Shown: positions 36,801-51,200 of the stretch, piece by piece | Layout of the letters: each line of letters opens with the position of its first letter | Numbering within the stretch: position 1 is the first letter of the stretch | Source of the DNA: Saccoglossus kowalevskii | Lineage: Eukaryota; Hemichordata; Enteropneusta; Harrimaniidae | Reading direction: 5' to 3' | NCBI RefSeq assembly: GCF_000003605.2 | Contig: NW_003106602.1 | Span: 367,343-431,342, forward strand | DNA: 64,000 bases | Position numbers and translations under genes: made by a program | The notes under the pieces: model-generated | The model's input: the letters and a program-made list of their open reading frames with translations, nothing else | What the model was told of the DNA's origin: nothing | Database searches by the model: none

Positions 36801-38116
36801 AGAAGTCTGACAAGTGTCCCTAGGTGACCTCATACATTATCTAAAGTTCTCACGCGCGAGAGCTCACTTGATGGACCTTGCCATTGGGCACATGCTGCAA
36901 ACGTCTATCTTGGGAAGCTTAGGAACATGCTATCCTAAGTACACATGGAGAATGATATTTTACTTAAATAAGTGTGTTTGTTCTTTCTCGAAAATAAAAT
37001 TAAAAAAATTGTAAACAGCACCTGGGTTAAGTAAGTGTAATGCCCTGTGGGATTTTGTGGTCAAAACAAGTCAGGCACTATGTTTTCCTCGCTGCACTTC
37101 TATTGTGCCAGAGTTGGTGAGTGAGAAATGGAGACTTTTAAGTGGTACTAGTATGGGAACTGGTGCACTGTCATCGATACCCAATGTCCCTGTAACGATA
37201 TGACACATAACTCCATACGACAGAATAATAACTGGATTGTCTAAACACATGTCCACGAATTACATTACCAAGAGACTGATGTGCTTGTGTATTATGCAAT
37301 AGTTAGAAACCAAACACTAGTGCGCTCTTACCAACACATGCACCAGTAACTCCGCGCACTGTGGGATTCCAATAACATAAAAACAAACATTGCGGCGCAA
37401 ATCGGCATTCTTATGTTTCCCCACAAGTCGCCACAGAAGCACACAGTCAAAGACCGCGTGAAGTTTCAACAGACGACTATGCTCGCCAATATTTGTTTAT
37501 TTTTATTTTTTTCCCCTCAGATTCGAAAATGTCAAACGTGTCATTCGGAACTGTGTCGAGTGCATGACCTCACTCGTCTGAAAGTTCGATTTAGGCCTCG
37601 GGTCACTCTTTTAATCCTTCATCCGAATATTTCGAATTTTTGAAGACTATCCAAAAAAGCTCTTTTAAAAATAACCCGCATGCTCTTTTAATATCCCATA
37701 ATACGCCGTAACTTTACATAAGAAGCGCATGCGCTTATTTACGAGAAAGGTATTTGAGAATCACGTGAGCTTCCATTAAAGCTGCATAATAACATCAAGG
37801 ATGTTTAGTTAATCGAGACTAGAATTTGCAACGAAACTATATATTATTTATAATCATGAACTAAAAATGTTGAGTCTGCAGAACACACAACAGTATTCGT
37901 AAATTGAAAAATAAAAACACAAATACATAGGTGTAGGTGATTGTTATTGTAACCATAACAACCAGTACACATGCGTATTAGAGAATTTCATCGAACGAGC
38001 AGTTGTGTACTACAAGAACAGTGTCATGATAAAAGATTGTCAATTGTGGTCGGCAATATACAGTATTAAAAACAAACAATATTAAAAATTACATATTGTT
38101 TTTCATATTGCATCTT
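33882..38116. other. Intergenic, no supported gene (middle part)
   Basis: No conserved or splice-supported coding sequence. A small three-copy tandem repeat lies at 36136-36215. The frame at 36814-37014 has only vague kinase-like wording and is not called. Confidence 0.45.
36136..36215. repeat. Three-copy tandem repeat, about 26 bp
   Basis: AATAGCATTCCCTATTCCCC-TCAAA-type units are repeated three times with single-base differences. Confidence 0.85.
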
Positions 38117-38369
38117 TTAAGGGCGGTAGTATAGTCGTCGCGCCACGCATTTGCGATATATGGGTCTCATATAAACAAAGATGGTGGCTTTGGCATTACC
38201 AAACTTTAATTTGGTATTTTTTAGGAGATTGGAAGGTATAGAAGGAGTCATCGGCGGTAATTAGTGCAAATTAGTCAAATATCATACTATGGGATTATGG
38301 GAAAATCAATGTTTAACAACACAAATGTCACACATGCGCAGTGCGACCGTGACGACCACTACCCGTTAA
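38117..38369. mobile_element. TTAA-flanked MITE, 253 bp, best copy
   Basis: Bordered by TTAA on both sides. The left end GGGCGGTAGTATAGTCGTCG is mirrored by the right end GTGACGACCACTACCCG. The interior shares AAAGATGG, GAAGGAGTCA and GGGAAAATCAATGTTTA with the copy at 6389. No protein is encoded, so it is a non-autonomous element. TTAA targets are typical of piggyBac, but the ends do not begin CCC, so the superfamily is left open. Confidence 0.85.
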
Positions 38370-41300
38370 GAGAACTTGCTTGACTAAAGTTCCAGCCAAA
38401 ATATTTGTGACCGCGGAAGTTACGACAACGACAACAAATGAAAATGTCGGATATCATTTGATCAATGCAAATCTCGGATTCCTATCACGATGTAAATCTG
38501 TGCCGACGAATGCTGACATCAAAGTCACGTGACCTGGGAGACTTGACGTCAGAAAATATGGCTGCCAGAGAAAAATGTAACGTGGTAGGTAATGTGTAAA
38601 GAAATGATATTATCCGAATTAGTCTGAAAAAATCGAAATCCTTCCCAAAAATTTGCATGAAGCCCAGTTTTTCATTTTGCATAATATCAGTGTTCAACTT
38701 CGCATACGACTCGTCGATTTCACGTTTACTGTGATTAACGAAGAAAGTCGGTAGCGCTCGGGTCATGTCGGCTACGCTCGGGTCATTCCAACGACTCCTT
38801 TCATACGGCGCGATCATTACTAAGATTCTTTAAACTTATTTGGTCAGACTGTGACAAAAGCTTAACCGTAATAATAAATTGAAATCATTCGCATCTACAT
38901 CTACAAATAAAATACATAGTTTTTTTGCAAAAAATGTGTTGCTCAAAGATGATAGAGAGATTAAACGGCGTAAATAAGAACATGTCACTCAGTATTTCTG
39001 TGCAAAATGATTGACAGATTGGAATCATTAGCTATTTTTTTAGAGATTGTACTGGATTATGGTTGAATGTGGATCAGGATCATATTGTAGCATAAATACA
39101 GTCACACTCCAAAACATCATTTATCGTCAGTCACGTGGTATGACCAACTTGGAGAAGAAGCGAGTCGCATCTGATTGGATAAGTGATGGTTGCGGGTGGA
39201 ATGAAACGAATGAAAAACGATTGTGCGGTAGTTTGACAATGTTTGACATATTAATACTTCACGAACTATATGATGAATACTGTTTGATAAAGATACCCAC
39301 GTGGGGACAGGAAATGCCTGCTCTCCAAAAGAAATAAACAGTAATGTCACCGAAGAACTAAGACAGCTTTCTTCACCAAAACCACATACTTGCAACTAGT
39401 ATCGAAATACTGGAGAAAGAAACCCCCGGGGGATTTACATATCTCGATTAAAGAAAGTGGGATAAACCTTTTACCTCGTGAATCAGCTTCCGTTTTTACG
39501 CTTCGAAAACAAGCTCGGTTCCGATTCTTCGGGCAGGAAAATAGTTGATAGAAAAAAACAGCCACATACAAATGTAGACAAGAATAGCCGCAGGCGTGGG
39601 TGCAATTCGATTAGTTTTTCTCAATACTGGCAATGGCGGTGTACACTTGAGTTCCAAGTGGGCATCTACTCAAATCACAGCCGTAGGTAACAATTTATCG
39701 CTGTAATTTGTCTGGCCACTCAAATGATACGACGATGCGATGAACAATTGAGCACAAAATGATTGGTTGACAGCGGAATTTTCTACCTTTATATCCCGGG
39801 GTTGCATTATAGGAGACCTATGCTTAACTGAATGGCATCCAATCACCTCAAGATCCAAGTGATATCCGTGTTATTCAATCGCCTTTCTGCATCGACAAGT
39901 TGAAATCCCGCCAAATAAACAATAAAAACAACATGCATCGGCGATCCAATTTTAACTGCGTCATTCAAGTTATACTTAACTCGTATGTAAACCACAAAAT
40001 TGCCAAAATTGTTAAAAAACATGTCAATCCAGTGTATGGTATGTGTTAAAGTCAAAGGCATGCGGCTAATTATATACGCAGTGGAAACAAATTGAAGGAG
40101 GCGTTTATAATACATGCCTGGCAGTGTTCATTGTCACGCATGTGTACACTGATGAATACAGATATAGTTCAAATGTATCATTTTCATTGCCAAGTCATGT
40201 GACCAACCGCTTAATGTTTTCAAACTTTTTTTTTTATTTCTATATTTTCGTGTATAAATATTCTTTTCGATACTAAAAAACAAACGCAAACTATTAATAT
40301 TGAAAGAGTGTACTACGGAGGAATGTCGTTTGTACGACTCACAGCACGACATCCACCTGCAAAATGTGTTGTTTAATTTAACTGCTGGAATGCTTGTACA
40401 CCAATGATATTCGGGGTTAGTATTAATTTCAAATATGGCACATAGAATCAATACACAAGGACGTAGTGCAGTAGCAGTAAGTATCGTCCTGTCCCCACTG
40501 AGCATGATCATGGCAGATAACAGACAATTATACAATATTTCGCACCATTTAACTCTTTCATCAGCATTGTACGACACCGCGGCGAATTTCAGCACTCAAA
40601 GGAGTCCTTCATCACGTCAAATTGTTTCCAACCTAAATTGTGAACAGTACTTCCAGTACAATAGATATCAATATATGCTTATGATTGAAACTAAAGAAAA
40701 TTAAAGAAAATATTGTAACCCAGAGTCAATGTCAAAGTTCAAACAAGAATATCCCGAAGTCAAGGTTAACTGATGTAATTGAAATAATCTTCTATACTCC
40801 CAGACCATGATGATGACATATCGCGGGAAATAATTCCCACAAAGACGTGGGTCTGTGACAGTCACTTGCGATACTATTATTGGAGAGTGACTGTTATATG
40901 CACTTCAATTACTAGATGGCTATCAACTTCGATCCAGAAGCTGATATTCCGTATTGACTCTCAATTTTAATGCTGCACACCATATCCATTCGTACCACGG
41001 TAACCTTGCCAACAGCATACTACTTAAAAAGTTAATGGACTTGGGAATCTTTTCTACAAAGCAACACGCTTTAATAAGAAATGACAATCCACATCGTTTT
41101 ATGAGGAGGTGGAATTTACTCTGACCTTAGGCGTAGCCAATATAATTGTACATTTACTTGAAGTTTTGGCCTCATTGCTGCAGTGGAGTTTATTAACATA
41201 TGCCGTGCATATTAAAATAACATTTTACATAATTTACAGGTAATTTATATGTTTTACTAACACGTCTATGGTGTATCTAATATGACATAAGAGTTGTGTA

Positions 41301-44300
41301 AATAACTAACATGAATTACTAACCCCGGCAGTCTGTTATTGCACAAACAAATATTTGTGTTTATACAGCGATGACAGTTTATACTTATGATGAAATGAAG
41401 CCCATTTATGTCAATATATTGTCCAAACTGTTATTTTCACCTTTTTCACCACGAGACATTTTTTAATATTCTTCAATATTTTCGGAAATGAACCCTAATT
41501 TTTGAGTTAACAGACAAAATTTGAGTCAGTTTTCACTCAAAATACTCGCCTAATCTCCCGAAGGAAAGTGCAGACTATAAACGAGACTATTTTGTGAATT
41601 TGTGACAAAAAGAGTGAATTGGTGGTGAAAAGGCTAATAGATTGCCGATTGTAAACATTTCACGATTTCTTAGCGTTAATTTCCTATTCGCAGCTCGATT
41701 GCTATTTACGCGAACTTTGTAATACGGATGGTTCTCCTGTTGTATTTGTCGATATAAAAAGAACGATACAGTACAGGTTCACTGCACTGCATTCTTAGCA
41801 AAGCTTCTGCTACTTGTCTAATGTGTCGAAATAGGTAAAGACGAAATACATAACATTTGTTTTTTTCTCATTAGAGGCAGTGGCCACCTGTGGTGTTTAA
41901 TTTTATTGGATCGTTTCGAAATAGAGATGTTTGCATGTACTACGTAACATGTAAACTGCGATCGAGTTAGTAACCAGTGCCACGGACGTTCGACGTGTAT
42001 CATATAACGTCCTTCCGACCACACATGACTATGCCTATATTTGGTAATATTCGATGATGACGATTTTCTATGCCTACATGTATATTGTACAATTAACTAC
42101 ACAAATGTAAATTCGACCAAAGTGTATATTTTAGTCTCTTGCGTCAACGTCTGCATCGCAGTCTCCGGGGAGGGGGCGGTACATACCATATGCATTAAAT
42201 TAGGGGATGTTTGACTAAGACTAACCTGGAAAATAAAATTGATACGCAACAAACTACATACTATACATTTATTGGTTTATTTTCGGTTTCTCGATTTGAA
42301 AAAGTCAAGTACTCAATGACTTCCGATGACATATATTAAAAAAAAAAGGTGAAATCATCATTTTCATATCCCCTACAATCGAAATTCCCACCAATTGAAA
42401 CGGATTGTCAAACCCAAGTCACTTGGTGGTTTGACTTTATTTAGCAAACTTGTCTCATAAATAAAGTTAGAGCTCAATGTGCTGCTTTCGTATTTCTTAA
42501 TGTTAAGCAGGTTGGACAGCTCTACACATGTTGCTCATTAAACTATCGTACTGTTAACTGTCCCAACCCAAACAATCTACCCCAGGTCCCGTCGTATCCA
42601 GGAAAATAAAAGTCAACACAGACACCTATATCATCGGCATTGGAATTGTCACGACCCCGTCTGTTCGTTCGCATTTACATGTAACATATAAACTGAGCGA
42701 ATTAAAACACTATATATCTGGCAAATACAGCGGTAAGTTTATGAAATACGGTATGTAGCAACATTCTTTCCAAACGGAATGACCCGAATCATTCAACAGG
42801 CAGTCACACACAATAACATACCACTTATAAACCAGACATGACCCCCTAAAAACCACGGGTAGCTGGAACATAAATACAACCAAACAATCTTTTTCTTTAA
42901 AAAAAACTCGTTACGACTATACTATTCGTTTCATACTTCATATTACGACACACTCAAAGGTATTCGCACCATTGAACGTTTTCTTCCACAACTCAACGGG
43001 AATTCCATCTTCCATCCAAAAGGGCAATCACCACGGGGTGTACCTACAAAGGCAATTTGTTCTTACGGAGAGATATGGTTTACAATACAAAGTACGGCAA
43101 AGCAGTCTGCTACCCGATACTCAAGTGTTACCAACAAGTAATTTGACAACAAAAACAACTATCCGATATCGTCCATTGGTCCTTCCTACTAGAGTTTTTA
43201 CATTTAAAATTCTAACTTAATTGTTCTGATAACTTACCAAATTTCCCGTCCACAGTCAAATGCAGTCTAAACCTGGTTTACTTGACGTGTCTAGTTTTTT
43301 TTTCAATTACAGTGTTTTGATCAGATTAGCGTTGTAGCAGCTAAGTGGAATTGAAGTGCTGAACACAGTTAATATCAGATTAAAATTTCCAGCCATTACC
43401 AACTTTAAGATGACAATCATGGTTAACAAAACAACATTGAACCCGATCGTCAAGATATTTATCCAATTAAAGAAAGATATTCATTTTTGCCATTATAAAA
43501 ATGTGCAGAACATTGAAAAATCGTCCCAACCTTTTAATACGCAAATACGTTGAAACTGTTTATTTAGAATGCAGGTAGATTAGCCATCAAAACCTGAATA
43601 TGCATCTAATACACTTTCTTACACGTGGATAAGTGCATCAATAACACGCACGCACGTGTAATAGCACATAAAAGTTTATACCGAGCGACTCTCTTTATTT
43701 TGACAAATATACGTCGTAAATTCTAATTCCTTTTTTTTGCATTTGTTGTACATTTTTTCAAGTTCGTGGCTGATTTGAATGGAATGTTCTGCAGTAGTAT
43801 ACATACCAGAAAATTACTGACCTTGTATCCAACGCCCACTGAATGTGCACGCCCACTTATGACTATCGACTTTCAGCCTACACAGAGTATATATCAGGTT
43901 GTTTTCAAGATAAAGCAAATAATTAGCCGTCTGGAAAACCAATACTGAGACTGTCTGCAAGGTACACATACCAATGGGTGTTATGTTTAGTAATAGGGGA
44001 TTTAACATTGAACTTAAAAAGCAGCCACTATATTCAATGTAATCTAAGCCTGTGATACTAATTTGCGGAACATTTCCAACCACCACACTGTTAAAAAATA
44101 ATACTGCCTCTAGCATCCATGTCTCAGGACACATATACACACCATTGACATGGACAGGACTGTTGATATAATTAAAAACAGGTCTCCTATAATTAAAAGA
44201 ATTGTTTATTTGTTAAACATCTATTGGGAATGATTGTTGCTAAATCCAACAAGTGTATTTGAAGCTAATCAGTATTGTGATACCGAAGGCTGTGTGCAAC

Positions 44301-44704
44301 ATTTCAAGTGTATACTCAAGTGTCTGGGCTGCTGGTCATGTTCAATATCAAGTGCATCAAACGCGATGACAGCAGCGGATGAGACAAGTTTATCTATGCA
44401 GGGCTCCTTTCAATGTCAAGGAGTTTGTATTTTAGCCATTACATGTAGTATTTCTTTCAGAAAACATCTCAAGTAGGGTGCAAAGAACACCTGCAATGGT
44501 TTGTGTTGATCTGCAATAAAGCCGAGAGAGAAACAAAAAAAACTTGAGGGTACATTTTTTAAAAAGTTGTTTTCTTTGATTTTGCAGGGATTCAATTACT
44601 TTAGTTATTCAGAGTTGAAAATACTAATAGTGATTAGTGGTGCAATTATTTCACCTCAAAAACACCACAAAACATGAAAACAGAAATGCTATACAAACTA
44701 AAGT
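38370..44704. other. Intergenic, no supported gene (right part)
   Basis: Between the MITE and the 3' end of the WD40 gene. Several short frames on both strands show no domain, signal peptide or splice support. Confidence 0.45.
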
Positions 44705-45211
44705 TTCATAGAAATAAGTAGAACATTTATTTTCACTGTACAAACTACTTTCAATGAAGTATATACAAACAATTGTAAAACTGCAGCATTAAACTTGTTG
44801 AGAGCAGTAATTAAAATAAAAAAATATTGACATTTGTCTTACACAAAACAAACTTATATAGATATAATGATAAATCTGTTAATATGGTAATGTTATATTT
44901 TATAAATACATGAATGAACTAACTGTCAATTGCTCTAAGTACATACATTAAAATAGAATAAGAAATTTCCAGCGAATCAAATACAGGTTAAAGGTTATAT
45001 ACAGGGTTAAAGGTTATATACAGGGTCAATTGAACAATACATTACACATGTAGCTATGACGGCAAGCACCTGTAATTTATATGCAAATGAGTTTCAAAAC
45101 TAAAAAAAAAAAAAAAATATTGCTTGGAACTTTATACAAGTACATTTGTACTGGGACTAAAGTCTATCTATAGCCAATATCTAATTATCATATCCATCAC
45201 CATCTTTGATT
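44705..45211 (-). other. Probable 3'UTR of the WD40 gene
   Basis: Follows the TGA at 45212-45214. An AATAAA signal on the minus strand lies at 44726-44731, so cleavage is expected near 44705. A short direct duplication (TTAAAGGTTATATACAGGG) lies at about 44986-45025. Confidence 0.5.
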
Positions 45212-45262
45212 TCATCTATCACTGTACAGTCGAATTTTACCGTCCATGGATGACGTCACCAA
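45212..45262 (-). CDS. WDR27: WD40 gene, terminal coding exon
   Basis: Acceptor TTTATTTCAG on the minus strand, then LVTSSMDGKIRLYSDR and TGA. It is the last two beta strands of a WD blade and is in phase with the exon at 51890. Confidence 0.8.
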   Translation of the reverse strand: MVTSSMDGKIRLYSDR

Positions 45263-48200
45263 CTGAAATAAACAATACCAGTGATTATGTAAAATAGTCA
45301 TGAGAGACAAATTCAAGAGACAAGTTTTTGTACCACTGTACATTTCACTTAATCTTTAATACATTGACAATTGCAAAATTTTTCCAGCCAATCTGGTCAA
45401 AGTATCGTATCACTAAAATCAATAGTGATGAAAAACACTAAGTTTACAGCACGTTAAAATTAGGATGGTGATATAACACCAATTAAAAGACAAGATCACA
45501 TGATACATAATCCTCACTTCAACATTACACTTTATAGAATGTCATATCTTTATTAGTCAGCCCATAAAGATAAGACAAAACTATTTTCCCATAGTAAAAA
45601 GCTACATGGATATCATTTGGTTTAATTTACTTTATTTAAAGATTTGTCTGAATCATTGTAAAAAGCTGTGTCTTAGGCTGTGTTATTATTGGTAAAAAAA
45701 GACTTGTGGAAAGTGGCTGACAAACATCGCGCGAGGTGAAAAATCAGTATGGATAAACATTTTTTTGTATTTTAGGGTGGAGTCGTATCAGTGATTAATC
45801 AGATGACAAAAATAGGTGTGTACCGTTAATTATAAATCCAGCGTTGGTGTTTATAATTATGTGGTCTCAGGATGATTAAAAGATTATCACTGAACTACTT
45901 TAGTTTTAATGATCTAAACCTAAACTTTTCCCATTCACTTTTTCCATGCTTGAGTGACTAGAAAGAAGATTGGAATCTGTCCTTCCCCAGTTTCACATTA
46001 CTCCTTGATTAGTCAAAATGTGAAAAGAGCATTCCCATCGAGCCAAAGTGGATGCTAACGATGGTTGGCCACAAATCATTCACATATTTTAAATTGTGGG
46101 AGGGGCACTGTATGCTTTGATACAATTCCCAACATAAGACAGAGAGAAATACATATGTATACATATCAGCGCATGCGTTACAGTGAATTATTAACATCTG
46201 TTAACCACATGTCTCTTCAAGTGACACCGTTTACACACTGGTTTTATTCTTTATGTTCAGACAACTACGGTACATGTATAAGGGAGAGAGGGGGGGGGGG
46301 CAGGTGAGGAGTTTCTGCAAACAACACAAGACTATGAATCCCAACATACAGTTAGTGCATTTTTGACTTTGACGTAATATGAAGACTTGTCTAGTGTAAT
46401 GCCAAATGTGCCTGATACTCACCTGGACTAAAGTGCAATTATGTTTATAAAAATTCATTGTGTATTGTAGGTTAAACAAGACATGACAAGTTAAAATACA
46501 CAAGTTATAACATAAAGACCAGCCATTTATATCACTGGAAAGATCTCACTAAGATAGTAGCAGTCATAACATTTGAAAGTATTCCTAACAGGTCTTAAAT
46601 AGTTCAGACAGTGGGTGTATCGATGGTCTGGTTCCCCAGTGAAATTATGTAAGGATGGATTGATTGGCTAGCAACACCAAAGATGATATCTACACACTCC
46701 CTGACAGAACCAGCTGAGGAGGGAGTGGGACGCCTTCAATTCCATTCATCACCTGATATGTTATCAATTATGAACATTTTAAAATAATGTCGGTCTCCAA
46801 TAAGAAACAAGATCCATGTAGTTCGGGACTATACATGGATACCTAATACTTGGGAAAGACAAATTTCAACAGATGGGGAATGGACGTGCTATGCAATTGT
46901 ATAAAGTATACACAAAATGATGTAATTTATGATTTTAGCGTGTGTCTTGTGTACATGAAGGAATGTTTGTGAGTAGATGTACTGTGTATACACTGACTAA
47001 TCAAAAGATCATTTACTGTACTTGCAACAGTGTATAGTTGTATTGCATGTGAGTAAAAGTGGCATTAGAACAAACAAACCACTGTCACCATTATTATATG
47101 GTGATTACGTAAAGAGCCTGATAAAAGAATCTACATCAAGAGCACTGAATTACTGCCCTTAGCAACAGTCATTACCAAGGTCATCATTCTGGGCAAGGCA
47201 AAAACATATTTTTCCGATTCATGAATTACAGACCCTAGGAACAGTCATTACCAAGGTTATCATTTTCTGCGCAAGGCAAAAAATACATGATCCATGTGTC
47301 CAAAAATTGAGAATGCTGCAGGCCCTAGCAACCAGTATTACCATGGTTACTGTGATAAAACATTACACCAGTATAGCTCTTTCACATGTACCTGGTATTA
47401 GCTCTTGTAATGTCGATTGCCAAATGGGAAACAAACATCACATAAAGTGTAGGTATGTAAGGAGAATTTCACTAGAAAACCATGCATAGTAAAAGCATTT
47501 AATCCCTTCATTCAAAATCCAAAGTGAACATTGTAATAGTTAATGACAGTGATCTGTACGCTGCCTGTCACTACAAATCACACTCTAGCTGATGTCAGTA
47601 ATTATCTTATAGTTGCTTGGTGCAATGTTTACTACAATCACTAAGATTTTGACGATGACAATTCTGTCCCCTAAACGGAAGACATCAGTGGTGCAAATTG
47701 CTTTTACCGTAACTGTCTGTTTGTTACCCCTTCCATCTCATACATCATTTCTATTACACAAGTCATTCTGAGTTCTGGATTTTTTTAGTGTTGTACAAAA
47801 AACAACATTACCCAAATCTAAAGAGTTTTTAATTTAATTTTTCTTTTTAATTTCCACGTTCTTATGAATGAAGAAAATTGAACACATACCAAACATTTTT
47901 TAAAAATCGAAAAGACTTAAACTGGTCAACTCAGTGGGCTTATTCTGCAACTATAAATATATAAATCATATATTTTACCAAAAATGACTTAAATATTCAT
48001 CAAAATTAGATAATTGAAGATATCATCACAAGATGAACAAATCTGAGAGAGGTCCACATGTAGTACCTATATATGGAATATAAAAGCAATTGGAATTTTG
48101 GTTTTTAACAAGAAGTCGAAAATATCATTTTTTACCAAAATTGACAAATACATTCACCAAAATTAGAGAATTGAGGATATCATCCCAAAATGAACAAATC

Positions 48201-51200
48201 TGAGAAAGGTCCACATGTAGTACCTATATATGTAATATCAAAGCAATTGGACTTTTGGTTTTTAACAAGAAGTCGAAAATATCACTTTTTACCAAAAATG
48301 ACAAAAATACTCACCAAAATTAGAGAATTGAGGATATCATCACGAAATGAACAAATCTGAGAGAGGTTCACATGTAGTACCTATATATGTAATATCAAAG
48401 CAATCAGACTTGCGGTTTTTAACAAGAAGTCAAAAATATCACTTTTTACTAAAAATTACAAAAAAATTCACCAAAATTAGAGAATTGAGGATATCATCAC
48501 AAAATGAACAAATCTGAGAAAGGTCCACATGTAGTACCTATATATGGAATATAAAAGCAATTGGAATTTTGGTTTTTAACAAGAAGTCGAAAATATCACT
48601 TTCCACCAAAAATGACAAAAATATTCACCAAAATTAGAGAATTTAAGATATCATCCCAAAATGAACAAATCTGAGAAAGGTCCACATGTAGTACCTATAT
48701 ATGTAATATCAAAGCAATTGGACTTTTGGTTTTTAACAAGATGTCGAAAATATCACTTTTTACCAAAAATGACAAAAATACTCACCAAAATTAGAGAATT
48801 GAGGATATCATCACGAAATGAACGAATCTGAGAGAGGTCCACATGTAGTACCTATATATGTAATATCAAAGCAATCAGACTTGCAGTTTTTAACAAGAAG
48901 TCAAAAATATCACTTTTTACAAAAATGACAAAAAAATTCACCAAAATTAGAGAATTGAGGATATCATCACAAAATGAACAAATCTGAGAAAGGTCCACAT
49001 GTAGTACCTATATATGGAATATAAAAGCAATTGGAATTTTGGTTTTTAACAAGAAGTCGAAAATATCACTTTCCACCAAAAATGACAAAAATATTCACCA
49101 AAATTAGAGAATTTAAGATATCATCACAAAATGAACAAATCTGAGAAAGGTCTACATGTAACGAGTCGCTATTAATTGTATTACAGATTTCTATCTTCGC
49201 ATGGTCACAATTATTATGTGGACAAATTTACTCTAGGTTGAAAAGGTCAAATTGTATAATTAATGGGTTCCTGGTGATAAGGCTATAAATAATGCCGACA
49301 AATTTAACAAGAATGTCTAAAGTAGCAGATCTAGTGTATAGCAATATAGTTAATTAGACCATTTGGGAATGGATTGAAAATATACTGACTAACTGGTGGC
49401 TGCAATTGAAGAATAAGTTGCACCGGTATATTCACATAATTGAATCAAATGTGCTATGGGTTTTATCATAACAGAAAATTTCAGTATAAGGGACATTACA
49501 TGCATGAAAGCTTTGGCTAATTAGGATTTTTTTTTTTCACCCATACAGACTGAACAGACAATCACGAAGCCTGCACACAACCTGCATTGGTGGCAATTAA
49601 TTAACCAGGCGAATAAAGCAGGACAAGTACAGCCAAATTGCATGTTTAGGACCGAGATATTTAACAGATAAACATAAATTCGAGAATCGTGGCTACATGA
49701 TACTGACATGCATGCACATGAGTGTCTGTGAGTTAAAGTTTATTTGCCGCCCCCTCCCCCTTCCATAGAGTAGCAAGCAGTCTCCAAGTACCAAAACTAG
49801 TACACACCATGGTACGAGTAATGCCATGTATGAAAATATATGAAGGGAATTACGAGAGATGAAATGCATGTCACACACGTGCCAGCCTGTTGTTAAGGCT
49901 GTTAAACATAACAGTGACAGATTCTATTGTTTTGGAAACCTTGATTCAGCCTATTAAAATGAGTGTGAGGAACACCCATAATTTGACAATTGAGCAGAGA
50001 CGCAATATGTCAGAGGAGATAAATAGCCAGTACGTGCAACTATTCCAGTTTCAATCAACACAAACAACTTGACCTCACCTGGTCGCCAGTCGTCCAGAAA
50101 TGATATTGTCGTTAATATTACGCTTGCCTAAAGCGATAATAACGAATTATTACACTGGGATGGGAATAAAAAGAGGAGCGTCTCTGTTAAATTCCAGATT
50201 TAATGTTTTATTGTCTGACATATGGTAGGTGCAGGTGATAAACAATCAGAGTACAATGTGCTCTAAGCTTCCGCCTCAAGGAGGTATTTATAGTCTCTTG
50301 GTAGATTAATAGTATGCGACCACTGTCAACTAAGTCTGCATTCTTGATTTGGTTTTTTAGTGCACAATTATTTGGAATAAACAGATAGATAAATCTGTAG
50401 GTATTTTACGAGAACTGCAATGGACTTATGTAAAAGACAGTGATGTGACTATGGTCAAAATAAGTTGTGTTTTAATGATCTGGTACACAATCATAGCATT
50501 TTTAGATTCTGTGCACTTTTATTCGAGATACACTTCTAATAGAACAAATATGGTATCTATCAGTGACTTCCACCTCACTTTCTCTTAGTTTTCCTCCCTT
50601 CAAGATTATCTTTTTCACATAGGCCTATATCTTTTGTATGTATCTTCCAAATGACTGCTCCGACAGAGTTTAATATTTATACTTTCTGTTTGTTTGTTTG
50701 TTTGTTTGTTTGCTTACTTGTTTTTCATTCCTCTTATTTGATAATTTCACAATGTTACTGACCTATATCCTTTTTAAACCATTAACAATCAAATAATTAG
50801 GCTGAAAAATTGTGAAAAGCAAGTGGTGCTATCATTACGCAACTCCAGAGAGAGTGGGTACACATCAAGCTAAGTGCACGTTTTCACATACGGTTGGTAT
50901 AAAGTCTTTGATGCAAGAACTCTTAACCACTTTATAAAGTTAATGATGCTTTGAGTAATAACACAAGAGGGTTATGCTCAGCTTTCAACAAGCTGACTTT
51001 ACAGCAGTAAAGGACAAACATGTATACCATGTGTATTCATGTCAAAAAGTCAGACAGATCAACTGTTTGAACCCATGCAGCATAGAATGAAAAATGGTGA
51101 AAATGTCTGGCAATAATTTAGGAGGATAGTAACAGTTTTCAAGGCTGATGAGGTCAGTTTTAGAAGGCAATCGTGACTTAGCATCAATTTCCTGCAGGTG

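Noticed and set aside
36814-37014. GDLIHYLKFSRARAHLMDLA as a receptor tyrosine kinase fragment
   Set aside because: The resemblance is limited to a few residues. There is no HRD, DFG or splice support, and the frame then loses any similarity.
44234-44476. Cys-rich plus-strand frame of 80 codons as a small secreted protein
   Set aside because: It has no proper ATG at the start, no signal peptide and no family resemblance, and it lies just beyond the 3' end of the WD40 gene.
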